A stretch of 64,000 nucleotides of DNA from Olleya sp. Bg11-27 (GTDB lineage Bacteria > Bacteroidota > Bacteroidia > Flavobacteriales > Flavobacteriaceae): assembly GCF_002831645.1 (NCBI RefSeq), contig NZ_CP025117.1, positions 1,495,514 to 1,559,513 of the forward strand. The letters are read 5' to 3'. Of the stretch, positions 18,521-28,523 are shown one piece after another. Position 1 is the stretch's first letter. The number at the start of each line of letters is the position of its first letter. A program made the position numbers and the translations under genes. The notes below the pieces were generated by a model. It saw nothing but the letters and a program-made list of their open reading frames with translations, searched no databases and was not told the origin of the DNA.

Positions 18521-19549
18521 CTACTTAATCAATACGCTTTTGTATTTGGCTAGATTTTTTAGTGTGATTCCGGTACCTCTAACTACAGCACGTAAAGGAT
18601 CTTCGGCGATATAAACAGGTAAATCTGTTTTTTGAGACAGACGCTTGTCCAAACCACGTAACATAGATCCACCACCAGCAAGATAAATACCTGTATTGTA
18701 TATATCGGCAGCTAATTCTGGAGGCGTTTGTGATAATGTTTCCATTACAGCATCCTCAATACGTAAAATAGATTTGTCTAATGCCTTCGCAATCTCTCTA
18801 TAGCTAATTTGTACTTGCTTAGGTTTTCCAGTTAATAAATCACGTCCTTGAACGCTCATATCTTCAGGAGGAAGATCTAAATCTTCAGTCGCAGCACCAA
18901 TTTGTATTTTAATTTTCTCGGCAGTACGTTCTCCAACATATAAATTGTGTTGTGTACGCATGTAATAAATTATATCATTTGTAAAAACATCACCTGCAAT
19001 TTTTACAGACTTGTCACAAACAATACCACCTAAAGCAATAACGGCAATTTCAGTAGTACCACCACCTATATCCACAATCATGTTTCCTTTAGGTTGCATA
19101 ATATCAACTCCAATACCAATTGCAGCAGCCATTGGTTCATGTATTAAGTAGACTTCTTTTCCATTAACACGCTCACATGATTCCTTTACCGCACGCATTT
19201 CTACTTCTGTAATCCCAGAAGGAATACAAACAACCATACGTAAAGCAGGTGTGAATAATTTCTTTTTTAAAGCTGGTATATTTTTAATAAATAAGCTTAT
19301 CATTTGCTCAGAGGCGTCAAAATCTGCTATTACACCATCTTTTAAAGGTCTAATGGTTTTGATGTTTTCGTGAGTTTTACCTTGCATCATGTTGGCTTCT
19401 TGTCCAACTGCGATAATTTTTCCCGAAATACGGTCTCTTGCAACTATAGATGGCGCATCAACAACTACTTTGTCGTTATGAATAATTAGTGTGTTGGCAG
19501 TCCCTAAATCTATAGCGATTTCTTCTGTCAGGAAATCAAAAAATCCCAT
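18521..19549 (-). CDS. mreB: Rod shape-determining protein MreB (bacterial actin)
   Basis: A 342-residue actin-fold ATPase of the normal MreB length. It assembles into membrane-bound filaments that orient wall synthesis. Phosphate-binding loops are visible as IDLGTANTLI near residue 14 and DIGGGTTEIAVIALGG near 160; VYLIHEPMAAAIGIGVD is the adjoining conserved segment and YLAGGGSMLRGLDKRL the adenosine motif. It is the first gene of the five-gene minus-strand shape operon. The 275-base gap upstream holds the purH terminator and presumably the mre promoter. Confidence 0.96.
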   Translation of the reverse strand: MGFFDFLTEEIAIDLGTANTLIIHNDKVVVDAPSIVARDRISGKIIAVGQEANMMQGKTHENIKTIRPLKDGVIADFDASEQMISLFIKNIPALKKKLFTPALRMVVCIPSGITEVEMRAVKESCERVNGKEVYLIHEPMAAAIGIGVDIMQPKGNMIVDIGGGTTEIAVIALGGIVCDKSVKIAGDVFTNDIIYYMRTQHNLYVGERTAEKIKIQIGAATEDLDLPPEDMSVQGRDLLTGKPKQVQISYREIAKALDKSILRIEDAVMETLSQTPPELAADIYNTGIYLAGGGSMLRGLDKRLSQKTDLPVYIAEDPLRAVVRGTGITLKNLAKYKSVLIK

Positions 19550-19723
19550 GCGTTATATGTAATTATAAGGTGTTATTAAAAAGATACTGTAAAAGTAATA
19601 AAAGTATGGTAATATAAGGATTTTATTGTATCACAATTTTTATTAATTGTCGTACGAGTAAAAGATACGTTTAAAATTTAATTTTGGATGTTTTATGTTG
19701 TTCCTGAGAATTATCTCAACTAA

Positions 19724-19757
19724 ATAAAAAAAGCTTCGGTGCAATTACCGAAGCTTT
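19724..19757 (-). terminator. Terminator after purH
   Basis: AAAGCTTCGGT (19730-19740) and ACCGAAGCTTT (19747-19757) form an 11-bp stem with a 6-base loop. The A-rich flank on the plus strand (19724-19730) supplies the T run for minus-strand transcripts coming from purH. Confidence 0.85.
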
Positions 19758-19824
19758 AAGTTAACTGTATAACAATTGGTTATCTTCAATCGATGTCAGT
19801 GTTAATTTTATTTTAAAAAGAGGT

Positions 19825-21354
19825 TTAATGTTTAAAATGACGTGTACCAGTCATAACCATTGCAATGTTATTAGCATTACAGTAATCAATACTTAATTGG
19901 TCTTTAATAGAACCTCCTGGTTGTATTACACTAGTTATTCCTGCATTACCTGCTATTTCTACACAGTCTGGGAAAGGAAAAAAGGCATCACTAGCCATTA
20001 CGCTGTCTTTTAAATCAAAGTTAAAAGATTGTGCTTTATGTATGGCTTGGTTTAAAGCATCTACTCGGCTAGTTTGTCCAGTTCCACTGGCACAAAGTTG
20101 TTTGTTTTTAACTAAAACAATCGTGTTAGATTTTGTATGCTTACAGATTTTTGAAGCGAAAATCAAATCATCAATAGCAGCAGTTGTAGGTTTACTGTCT
20201 GTAACGTATTTTAAATCGTCTACTGTATCTGTTTTGTTGTTTTTATCTTGTACTAAAACACCGTTTAAACATGTTCTAACCGTCATTTCTGCAAAATCAC
20301 TATCTTTTAAAACTAATAAGATTCTGTTTTTCTTACCTTTTAAAATGCTTTCAGCTTCAGCTGAAAAAGAAGGTGCGATAACAACCTCACAAAATAAATT
20401 ATGAATAGCTGTAGCTGTTGCTGCGTCTATTTCTGTATTACTGATTAAAACACCTCCAAAAGCAGAAACAGGGTCACCAGCTAAAGCATCAGTATAAGCT
20501 TGAGATACGGTTTCACGTTGCGCAAATCCACAGGCGTTGTTATGCTTTAATATAGCAAATGTTGGCTTTTCTCCTTTAAATTCTTGAATTAAATTTACAG
20601 CAGCATCAACATCTAAAAGATTATTGTAACTTAATTCTTTACCATGTAGTTTAGTGAAAAGTGCATCAAAATTTCCGAAGAAAAAACCTTTTTGATGTGG
20701 GTTTTCTCCGTAACGTAGTACTTTACCATTGGTTTCACTTATTTTTAAAGCAGGAATACTATGGTCTGCGTTAAAGTAATTGAAAATGGCAGAATCGTAA
20801 TGGGACGATACGTTAAAAGCCTTAGCAGCAAACGCTTTTCTGTCGTCTTCGGATAAATCACCTTTTTTGTCTGTGATTAACTCTAAAAATTCAGAATAAT
20901 CATCTACAGAAGACACACAAATGACGTCAGCATAATTTTTGGCTGCAGCACGGATTAACGAAATACCTCCAATGTCTATTTTTTCAATAATATCTTGATT
21001 AGGAGCTCCTGAAGCTACTGTTTTTTCAAATGGATATAAATCTACGATAACGACATCTATTTGTGGGATATCAAAGTCTTTCATCTCTTTGACATCTCCA
21101 TCATGGTTTTGACGGTTTAAAATACCACCAAAAACTTTAGGGTGCAACGTTTTTACACGCCCGCCTAAAATAGAAGGATAAGACGTCACGTCCTCTACAG
21201 GAACGACAGCAATACCAAGATTTTTAATAAAAGTTTCGGTTCCACCAGTAGAGTAGATAGTGACACCTTGTTTGTTTAGTTCTCTAACAATAGGTTCTAA
21301 TCCCTCTTTGCTAAATACCGAAATTAATGCAGATTTAATTGTTTTGTTGCTCAT
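19825..21354 (-). CDS. purH: Bifunctional AICAR formyltransferase/IMP cyclohydrolase
   Basis: A 509-residue enzyme for the last two steps of IMP synthesis. It formylates AICAR with 10-formyl-THF and then closes the ring. The N-terminal MGS-like cyclohydrolase domain starts IKSALISVFSKEG and contains YSTGGTETF and LGGRVKTLHPKVFGG. The C-terminal transformylase domain has LRYGENPHQKGFF, KHNNACGFA, and ends SDAFFPFPDCVEIAGNAGI ... MVMTGTRHFKH. An upstream in-frame codon would add seven residues, but the ATG at 21354 (MSNKTIKSAL) is preferred because the predicted transcript begins just beyond it and homologues start there. Confidence 0.95.
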   Translation of the reverse strand: MSNKTIKSALISVFSKEGLEPIVRELNKQGVTIYSTGGTETFIKNLGIAVVPVEDVTSYPSILGGRVKTLHPKVFGGILNRQNHDGDVKEMKDFDIPQIDVVIVDLYPFEKTVASGAPNQDIIEKIDIGGISLIRAAAKNYADVICVSSVDDYSEFLELITDKKGDLSEDDRKAFAAKAFNVSSHYDSAIFNYFNADHSIPALKISETNGKVLRYGENPHQKGFFFGNFDALFTKLHGKELSYNNLLDVDAAVNLIQEFKGEKPTFAILKHNNACGFAQRETVSQAYTDALAGDPVSAFGGVLISNTEIDAATATAIHNLFCEVVIAPSFSAEAESILKGKKNRILLVLKDSDFAEMTVRTCLNGVLVQDKNNKTDTVDDLKYVTDSKPTTAAIDDLIFASKICKHTKSNTIVLVKNKQLCASGTGQTSRVDALNQAIHKAQSFNFDLKDSVMASDAFFPFPDCVEIAGNAGITSVIQPGGSIKDQLSIDYCNANNIAMVMTGTRHFKH

Positions 21355-21376
21355 TATAGTTGTGTTAATAAGCAAG

Positions 21377-21384
21377 CAAATTTA
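21377..21384 (-). promoter_or_regulatory. -7 promoter element of purH
   Basis: CAAATTTA on the plus strand is TAAATTTG on the minus strand, an exact TAnnTTTG match. The predicted transcript start near 21372 leaves a leader of about 18 bases before the purH ATG at 21354 and falls at the codon of the longer reading frame, which supports the shorter start. Confidence 0.45.
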
Positions 21385-21537
21385 AGTAAAAGTAAATTGG
21401 TTTAGTTGAAAAAAAATACAGCTTTTTCAACTAAAAGCATAAGTTGTTAACAAGCAGTGTAAAACGCAAAATTCCGAAAAGGATTAATTTTGATAATTAA
21501 TACCATTCGGAATGTATAAGCTCTATATTATTCAGTC

Positions 21538-21993
21538 TTAAAAAAGGGTTGCTACTTTAGCGCAAACAAATTCTAAAAAACGTTCATCTTCTTCTGTAAA
21601 AGGGTCAGGCGTATTGGAATCTATATCTATTTGTCCAAGGTTTTCACCATTAACAAAAATAGGTATTACAATTTCTGCTTTTACAGTAATACTACAAGCA
21701 ATATAGTTGTCTTGAGCGGCAACATCCGGTACAACAAAGTTCTCGTTACTTACTGCAACTTGCCCACAAATACCTTTTCCAAAAGGAATTATTATATGAT
21801 CTGTAGGTGCTCCAACGTAAGGCCCTAGTTTAAGTTCGTTTTTGTCTCCATTTTTAAAATAGAAACCAACCCAGTTATAATATGCTATGTTTTTATCTAA
21901 TAGTTGGCAAATTTGTAATAATTTATCATCAGTAGATAATGTTGTGTTAGAAACTATAGTTTCAACTTGAGGTTTTAAAGTTTCGAAAGTCAT
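21538..21993 (-). CDS. GAF-domain protein, free methionine-(R)-sulfoxide reductase-like
   Basis: A 151-residue single GAF domain resembling fRMsr (E. coli YebR type), which reduces free methionine-R-sulfoxide. Supporting motifs are YYNWVGFYF, LGPYVGAPT, IPFGKGICGQVA, YIACS and the IPIFVNGENLGQIDIDS strand. Two cysteines, C76 and C100, are spaced 24 residues apart, as are two of the three catalytic or resolving cysteines of characterised enzymes. The third, expected ten residues before C76, is His66. The enzyme may use a different resolving route or may be only a sensor. It is divergent from the exosortase F gene, 79 bases away. Confidence 0.7.
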   Translation of the reverse strand: MTFETLKPQVETIVSNTTLSTDDKLLQICQLLDKNIAYYNWVGFYFKNGDKNELKLGPYVGAPTDHIIIPFGKGICGQVAVSNENFVVPDVAAQDNYIACSITVKAEIVIPIFVNGENLGQIDIDSNTPDPFTEEDERFLEFVCAKVATLF

Positions 21994-22072
21994 TTGTTTA
22001 AAAATTTTGGTAAAAGTATTTAAAAAGACGTAATTTCAACCTTTAAAAAAATTATAATTCATTCTTTTTTAA

Positions 22073-22615
22073 TTGAAGGCATTACTATTAAAATATAAAC
22101 CTGTTATAAAATTCATAATGACCTTTTTGATCGTTTACGGAGGTTTAAGTTTGGCTTATAATTTCTATTTAGATTTATCTAAAGAAGGACAATATTATCC
22201 AGATTATATCACTTATTTGGTCGGAAATCAAACTCAAAACTTACTGGAGGTTTTTGGATATAATACGCAAATGTTGCCGCACCCAGAAGAGCCTTCTATA
22301 AAAGTTGTGGTAGAAGGTAATTATTTGGCTAGAGTTATAGAAGGTTGTAACGGTACGAGTATTATTATTTTATTTATGTCTTTTGTAATCGCCTTTGCAG
22401 GACGATTTAAAACGACCTTTTTTTATATTTTGGTGGGTAGTGTTTTGATATATAGTGTCAATCTAATTAGAATTGTTATTTTATCTATTGGTTTGTATCA
22501 TTACCCGTGGCGTGAAGAACTATTACATACTGTTGTTTTTCCTGCTATTATTTACGGGCTGGTATTTTTACTATGGATGTTTTGGGTTAATCGTTTTTCT
22601 AAAATTAATAAGTAG
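22073..22615 (+). CDS. xrtF: Exosortase F (XrtF)
   Basis: A 180-residue membrane protein with about five hydrophobic segments. It carries the exosortase catalytic residues in order: Cys92 in RVIEGCNGTSIIIL, Arg133 in VNLIRIVILS and His152 in ELLHTVVFPAI. Exosortases cleave C-terminal sorting signals at the periplasmic face of the inner membrane. XrtF is a flavobacterial type normally found with one small partner gene, as here, and its substrates are not known. Translation must start at the TTG at 22073 (or a later ATG at codon 17), because an in-frame TAA immediately precedes the TTG; the residues gained (MKALLLKYKPVIKFI) look like a normal family N-terminus. Confidence 0.85.
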   Translation: MKALLLKYKPVIKFIMTFLIVYGGLSLAYNFYLDLSKEGQYYPDYITYLVGNQTQNLLEVFGYNTQMLPHPEEPSIKVVVEGNYLARVIEGCNGTSIIILFMSFVIAFAGRFKTTFFYILVGSVLIYSVNLIRIVILSIGLYHYPWREELLHTVVFPAIIYGLVFLLWMFWVNRFSKINK

Positions 22616-23044
22616 ATGGGGATGTATTCAAAATATATAGGGATCTCTTTGTTGTTTATGCTATTAGTATTGGTCCGATGGTTTCAAAACGAGTTGTTTT
22701 ATGATCCTTACTTATTGTTTTTTCAAAACGATTATCTGTATATAGATTCTCCTAGGCAAGAAACGTTTAAATTAGTCACTAATACAGCATTACGATTTGT
22801 TATAAACTCGGGGATTTCTCTGTTGATTTTATTTATGTTTTTTAAAGATTTAAGTATTGTAAAATTCTCAGCTCTGATTTACCTTTTTTCTTTTTTTATT
22901 TTAATAATGCTTTACCTGTATTTTGTATTAGATCCTAAGCAAGAGCAGTATTATCTATTTTTTAATGTGAGACGGTTTTTAATTCAACCGATTCTATTGT
23001 TGTTATTATTACCTGCTTTTTATTATAACAGATTAAATCAATAA
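22616..23044 (+). CDS. Exosortase F system-associated membrane protein
   Basis: A 142-residue membrane protein with about four hydrophobic helices. Its ATG follows the xrtF stop codon with no gap, so the two are translated as a pair. The YYLFFNVRRFLIQPILLLLL segment near the C-terminus and the LFYDPYLLFFQNDYL segment near the N-terminus fit the small protein that accompanies XrtF in Flavobacteriia. Its biochemical role is unknown; it may be a structural partner or help present substrates. No PEP-CTERM-like target protein was recognised in the window. Confidence 0.75.
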   Translation: MGMYSKYIGISLLFMLLVLVRWFQNELFYDPYLLFFQNDYLYIDSPRQETFKLVTNTALRFVINSGISLLILFMFFKDLSIVKFSALIYLFSFFILIMLYLYFVLDPKQEQYYLFFNVRRFLIQPILLLLLLPAFYYNRLNQ

Positions 23045-23085
23045 TTGTAAATCATATATGTGGTTTGCATTAAAGGTTATAAAAT

Positions 23086-23117
23086 AAAAAAGCCTCAACA
23101 CATGTTGAGGCTTTTTC
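23086..23117. terminator. Bidirectional terminator between the xrtF pair and groEL
   Basis: AAAAAGCCTCAACA (23087-23100) and TGTTGAGGCTTTTT (23103-23116) give a 14-bp perfect stem with a two-base loop region. A and T runs lie on both sides, so it can end both convergent transcripts. Confidence 0.88.
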
Positions 23118-23140
23118 TATAATAATAAATACTGTGTTTA

Positions 23141-24847
<1,707 letters not shown>

Positions 24848-24886
24848 TTAAGATAATTGGCGTTTTAGCCAAAAGTAAAAAGCTAT

Positions 24887-25165
24887 TTAGATAATAGCCA
24901 TGATGTCATCTTCACGCATCATTAAGTATGCTTTACCATCTAATTTGATTTCTGATCCAGAATATTGACCATAAAGCACCTTGTCTCCAACTTTAACTGT
25001 TAAAGGTTCGTCTTTTTTTCCGTTTCCAACAGCAACAATTGTTCCTTTATGTTGCTTTTCCTGAGCTGTATCTGGTATATATAAACCAGAAGCTGTTTGT
25101 GTTTCAGCAGGTAATGCTTCTACTAGTACACGATCTGCAAGAGGTTTAATGTTTAATTTACTCAT
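24887..25165 (-). CDS. groES: 10 kDa co-chaperonin GroES
   Basis: A 92-residue co-chaperonin that caps GroEL. It shows the KPLADRVLVEALPAETQTASG start, the mobile loop (GLYIPDTAQEKQHKG) and VGDKVLYGQYSGSEI. It is the first gene of the groES-groEL operon, transcribed on the minus strand, and it is separated from secG upstream by a strong hairpin terminator. Confidence 0.97.
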   Translation of the reverse strand: MSKLNIKPLADRVLVEALPAETQTASGLYIPDTAQEKQHKGTIVAVGNGKKDEPLTVKVGDKVLYGQYSGSEIKLDGKAYLMMREDDIMAII

Positions 25166-25211
25166 AGTATATATGTTTGATTAATTATAAATGTAATGCT
25201 ATGTAACAAGC

Positions 25212-25242
25212 TAAAAATATGCCAATAGATTACAACTGACAA
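25212..25242 (-). promoter_or_regulatory. Candidate promoter of groES-groEL
   Basis: Read on the minus strand: TTG (25240-25242), a 20-base spacer, then TATTTTTA (25212-25219), close to TAnnTTTG. It lies 47 bases upstream of the groES start. No CIRCE-type inverted repeat was seen. Confidence 0.4.
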
Positions 25243-25254
25243 ACTTGCAGAAAC

Positions 25255-25287
25255 AAAAAATGCCAACTCTAAGAGCTGGCATTTTTA
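25255..25287 (-). terminator. Terminator after secG
   Basis: AAAAAATGCCA and TGGCATTTTT flank a second short CTC/GAG stem with a three-base loop. The hairpin ends the secG transcript (minus strand) before the groES promoter. Confidence 0.82.
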
Positions 25288-25312
25288 TTATATGTTTTAA
25301 AGGACTGTAGTG

Positions 25313-25663
25313 TTATTTAGCAGCCGGATCTACTACCTTAGTTGCATCATCTGTTGTAGGTGTTGCAGTTGGTGTTGGTAATTGTATATTATCACTTTCT
25401 AAAATTTTAGATTCTGCTGTCTGACCATTTCTGTCAATACCTAGACTAGAAGTTAATATTAGTGCCAATAAGATAGTTGCTAATGTCCAAGTACTTTTAT
25501 CTAAAAAGTCTGTTGTTTTTTTAACACCACCCATTTGTTGTGTACCACCACCTCCAAATGAAGACGATAATCCTCCACCTTTAGGGTTTTGTACCATAAT
25601 TACAACTATTAGTAGAAATGCTACTATTACTATTAAGATCAAAAAGATTGCAAATGTGCTCAT
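25313..25663 (-). CDS. secG: Preprotein translocase subunit SecG
   Basis: A 116-residue inner-membrane protein with two membrane helices (about residues 3-24 and 57-75). Between them is the family's GGGLSSSFGGGGTQQMGGVKK glycine-rich loop, including NPKGGGLSSSFG. SecG assists SecYE in protein export. The Thr/Pro/Ala-rich C-terminal 30 residues (LPTPTATPTTDDATKV) are an extension often seen in Bacteroidota. It lies 12 bases after a TPR gene in the lptE operon. Confidence 0.92.
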   Translation of the reverse strand: MSTFAIFLILIVIVAFLLIVVIMVQNPKGGGLSSSFGGGGTQQMGGVKKTTDFLDKSTWTLATILLALILTSSLGIDRNGQTAESKILESDNIQLPTPTATPTTDDATKVVDPAAK

Positions 25664-25675
25664 TATAATTGTTAT

Positions 25676-26590
25676 TTATTCTTGTAATTTATGTATTGCT
25701 TTAATTTGGTCTGCAAAGAAACCACTTTTTTCTGGATATTTCAAACTTAAAATTTTATAAGATTGAATTGCTTTTTTATAGTTTTTTTGTTCAACATAAA
25801 TACGAGCTAATGTTTCTGTCATCAAGGCCTCAGGTTGTATCATCTGTGCTTTTGCGATGTTATGTGACGAAGTTTTAGCTTTTTTTGCTTCAAGTTTTGG
25901 GTTTTTGGAGATGAATTTATCTATTAATTCAAACTTTTTAGCACGTTCTAGGTTGGGTTCTTCCTTTGGAGAATCTTCAATTTCTCTTTTTATTGGTTTG
26001 AATTTAGAAATATTTAGCCATTCGTTAAAACTATGTGTTTCTGTTTTAGCAAATTGAAATGGTTTTCCGATATTTAAAAATGATTCTATCTCCTTTTTAT
26101 CTAGATTAGAAATAGATACTGTCTTTTTATTTATTTCTTCTTCTTCCTTTAATTCTGAATTTTCAGTTCCTGCATCATCCTTTTTAGGTTGAAATAAATC
26201 AGGATCAAGTATTACTACAGTATCTTCAATATGTTGCTTTAATGTCTGATCGACATCTCCAGTAGTGTCCACTGAAATATCTTCCATCAATACCTCCAGA
26301 CCATTGATATAGTCAGCATTTTGTTTGATGTATTGGGAAATTTCGTTTTGGTTAAAAGTGTCGCTTGTAATAAAATCAAATAAAATACTTCTGTCGGAAG
26401 TATAAGCAGCAGTCACTTTTAAGGCTTGATTGTATTTAAAACTTTCTGTGTTTTTTAATCCTTTAAGGAACATAGCACGTGCTGATTGGAAATAAGGGAA
26501 TTCATCCAAAATATCACGTAGCATATAAGTTTGCTTTGGGCTAACTAATTGCGGTATTTGTAAAAGATCTGTTAATTCTTGACTAGTCAT
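25676..26590 (-). CDS. Tetratricopeptide-like protein of unknown function
   Basis: A 304-residue soluble protein with no signal peptide. The N-terminal 115 residues are helical. A long charged linker (residues about 125-215, with KEEEEINKKTVSI and EIESFLNIGKPFQ) follows. The C-terminus has a TPR-like helix pair, TETLARIYVEQKNYKKAIQSYKILSLKYPEKS. It is fixed between lptE (6 bases) and secG (12 bases). This hints at a link to envelope biogenesis, but there is no direct evidence of function. Confidence 0.65.
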   Translation of the reverse strand: MTSQELTDLLQIPQLVSPKQTYMLRDILDEFPYFQSARAMFLKGLKNTESFKYNQALKVTAAYTSDRSILFDFITSDTFNQNEISQYIKQNADYINGLEVLMEDISVDTTGDVDQTLKQHIEDTVVILDPDLFQPKKDDAGTENSELKEEEEINKKTVSISNLDKKEIESFLNIGKPFQFAKTETHSFNEWLNISKFKPIKREIEDSPKEEPNLERAKKFELIDKFISKNPKLEAKKAKTSSHNIAKAQMIQPEALMTETLARIYVEQKNYKKAIQSYKILSLKYPEKSGFFADQIKAIHKLQE

Positions 26591-26596
26591 TAGGGG

Positions 26597-27100
26597 TTAC
26601 CAATTTGCAAGTGAGGCGTTAAAAACATCTTGTGTTAAACGTTCAAAAATTTCATCGTGGGCTGTTGTTTTTGTAGATCCAGATAATAGTTCGCTACCCG
26701 TATAATCATAGAAAAATGAAAATGATTTTTCGAAATCCTTTTCACTATCTTTTTTATTATAAAATTGAACTTTCACACCTATTGTTAACCGGTTTTGTGC
26801 TGCTGTACTATTGGCAGTTGCTGTAGTTGGAGAGATGCGGTAATTTGTTATTTCGCCTTCGTAAATTAAATCAGCACCAGAATTAACTAAACTAAGACTG
26901 GTTTGGTTTTGAATTAAATCTTGCAGTGCTCTGGTGAAATCTAAGTCTAATCCCGGTTCTATTAGATTTGAGGTGTTTTTAAAATAATTGACTTGAAAAG
27001 TCTCGGCAGTTCCAATATCAGCACCTGTAAAAGAGTAAGCTCCGCAACCGATTAAAGTCGAAGAGGCAAAAAGTAGTAAAAGATATTTTAGCTTTTTCAT
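26597..27100 (-). CDS. lptE: LptE-family lipopolysaccharide assembly lipoprotein
   Basis: A 167-residue lipoprotein. The signal sequence ends in the lipobox LIGC with the lipidated Cys19, followed by GAYSFTGADIG. The LptE core is visible in FKNTSNLIEPGLDLDFTRAL and YEGEITNYRISPTTATA. LptE plugs LptD in the outer membrane and helps place lipopolysaccharide on the cell surface. It lies 29 bases after the sigma-54 activator gene and probably belongs to one operon with it, the TPR gene and secG. Confidence 0.85.
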   Translation of the reverse strand: MKKLKYLLLLFASSTLIGCGAYSFTGADIGTAETFQVNYFKNTSNLIEPGLDLDFTRALQDLIQNQTSLSLVNSGADLIYEGEITNYRISPTTATANSTAAQNRLTIGVKVQFYNKKDSEKDFEKSFSFFYDYTGSELLSGSTKTTAHDEIFERLTQDVFNASLANW

Positions 27101-27129
27101 TTGAGTTTTTTTATAATTAGAACGTGATT

Positions 27130-28401
27130 TTATAAATCAAATTGCTTAATTTTTCTGTAGAGTGTTCGCTCGCTAATACCTAGTTCTTCAGCAGCTAGCT
27201 TTCTTTTTCCTTTATGACGTTCTAAAGATTTTTTTATTAATTCTAGTTCTTTGTCGTGTAAAGACAAGGTTTCTTCTTCCTCTATTTCTTCTGCAAAATG
27301 ATATTTGTCTTGGGTGTTTTCGGAAGTTAAGTTAGGGTTAGGTTGGCTAGAGTTTTGTGATATTGATAATACTTCTAGATCTTCTATATGTTCGTCAAAT
27401 TCTGATTCACTCTCATTTTCTCCATAAATTTTCTGAATCAAACTTTCGTTTTCTTCCTGAACCTCTTTAGCATTACCTGTTTTCATTAACTCCATGGTTA
27501 GCTTTTTTAAATCGTTTAAATCGGCTTTCATGTCAAATAATACTTTGTACAAAATTTCACGCTCACTACTAAAATCACTCTCCGATTTTGTATTATTAAT
27601 TACCGCAGGTAAGTTGTTTCCGCTAGGTAAATAACTATTTAATGTAGCTGCACTTATGGTTCTATTCTGTTCTAAAACAGAAACTTGTTCGGCAACATTA
27701 CGAAGTTGTCTTATGTTTCCGCTCCAGCGATATTTAATTAACAGTTGTACGGCGTCATCAGTTAATTTAATAGTTGGCATTTTGTACTTTAATGCAAAAT
27801 CACTAGCAAATTTCCTGAATAATATATGGATGTCTTCTTGCCGCTCTCTTAAGGGAGGGAGGTTAATGTCTACCGTACTTAGACGGTAAAATAAGTCTTC
27901 TCTAAATTTTTCCTTTTTTATAGCTTCAAACATATTAACATTTGTTGCTGCGACAATACGTACATCTGTTTTTTGTACTTTACTAGAACCTACTTTTATA
28001 AATTCGCCATTTTCTAAAACACGTAATAATCGGACTTGCGTTGTTAAGGGAAGTTCTCCGACTTCATCTAGAAAAATGGTCCCACCATCTGCAACTTCAA
28101 AATAACCATTTCTAGTTGCTGTTGCTCCTGTAAAAGCTCCTTTTTCATGACCGAAAAGTTCACTATCTATAGTTCCTTCAGGTATTGCACCACAGTTTAC
28201 AGCAATATATTTACCGTGTTTTCTATGCGATAATTGGTGAATTATTTTAGGGATACTTTCCTTTCCAACACCGCTTTCTCCAGTGACTAAAACAGAAATA
28301 TCTGTTGGAGCGACTTGCATTGCTTTTTCGATAGCACGGTTTAAAGTTGGACTATTTCCAATAATCCCGAAACGCTGTTTTATAGATTGTATTGTTTCCA
28401 T
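27130..28401 (-). CDS. Sigma-54-dependent transcriptional activator without receiver domain
   Basis: A 423-residue enhancer-binding protein. The AAA+ domain starts almost at the N-terminus: Walker A GESGVGKES, the sigma-54 contact motif GAFTGA in FGHEKGAFTGAT, Walker B GGTIFLDEVGELP and the R-finger region FREDLFYRLS. A Fis-type helix-turn-helix ends the protein (KRKLAAEELGISERTLYRKI). A linker of about 120 acidic residues (for example EENESESEFDEHIEDLE) separates them. There is no N-terminal receiver, GAF or PAS domain, so activity must be set by another protein or by level. Its location upstream of lptE and secG is typical of Flavobacteriaceae. Confidence 0.88.
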   Translation of the reverse strand: METIQSIKQRFGIIGNSPTLNRAIEKAMQVAPTDISVLVTGESGVGKESIPKIIHQLSHRKHGKYIAVNCGAIPEGTIDSELFGHEKGAFTGATATRNGYFEVADGGTIFLDEVGELPLTTQVRLLRVLENGEFIKVGSSKVQKTDVRIVAATNVNMFEAIKKEKFREDLFYRLSTVDINLPPLRERQEDIHILFRKFASDFALKYKMPTIKLTDDAVQLLIKYRWSGNIRQLRNVAEQVSVLEQNRTISAATLNSYLPSGNNLPAVINNTKSESDFSSEREILYKVLFDMKADLNDLKKLTMELMKTGNAKEVQEENESLIQKIYGENESESEFDEHIEDLEVLSISQNSSQPNPNLTSENTQDKYHFAEEIEEEETLSLHDKELELIKKSLERHKGKRKLAAEELGISERTLYRKIKQFDL

Positions 28402-28523
28402 AGTAAACTCTAAAAGTGTTTAGTTTGCGTAATTAAAAGTTTTGTCTTCTACTATATCTGTTCTGTTTTACGAGCAGAGAATAGGTCTATTGATAAAAAT
28501 AAAACGACTATTTTTTATGATGC

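Noticed and set aside
21498-21516. Short palindrome CATTCGGAATG near the end of the GAF gene
   Set aside because: Only 11 bases, one partial second match (CATTCGGAAT near 49299) and no link to a promoter; too weak to call an operator.
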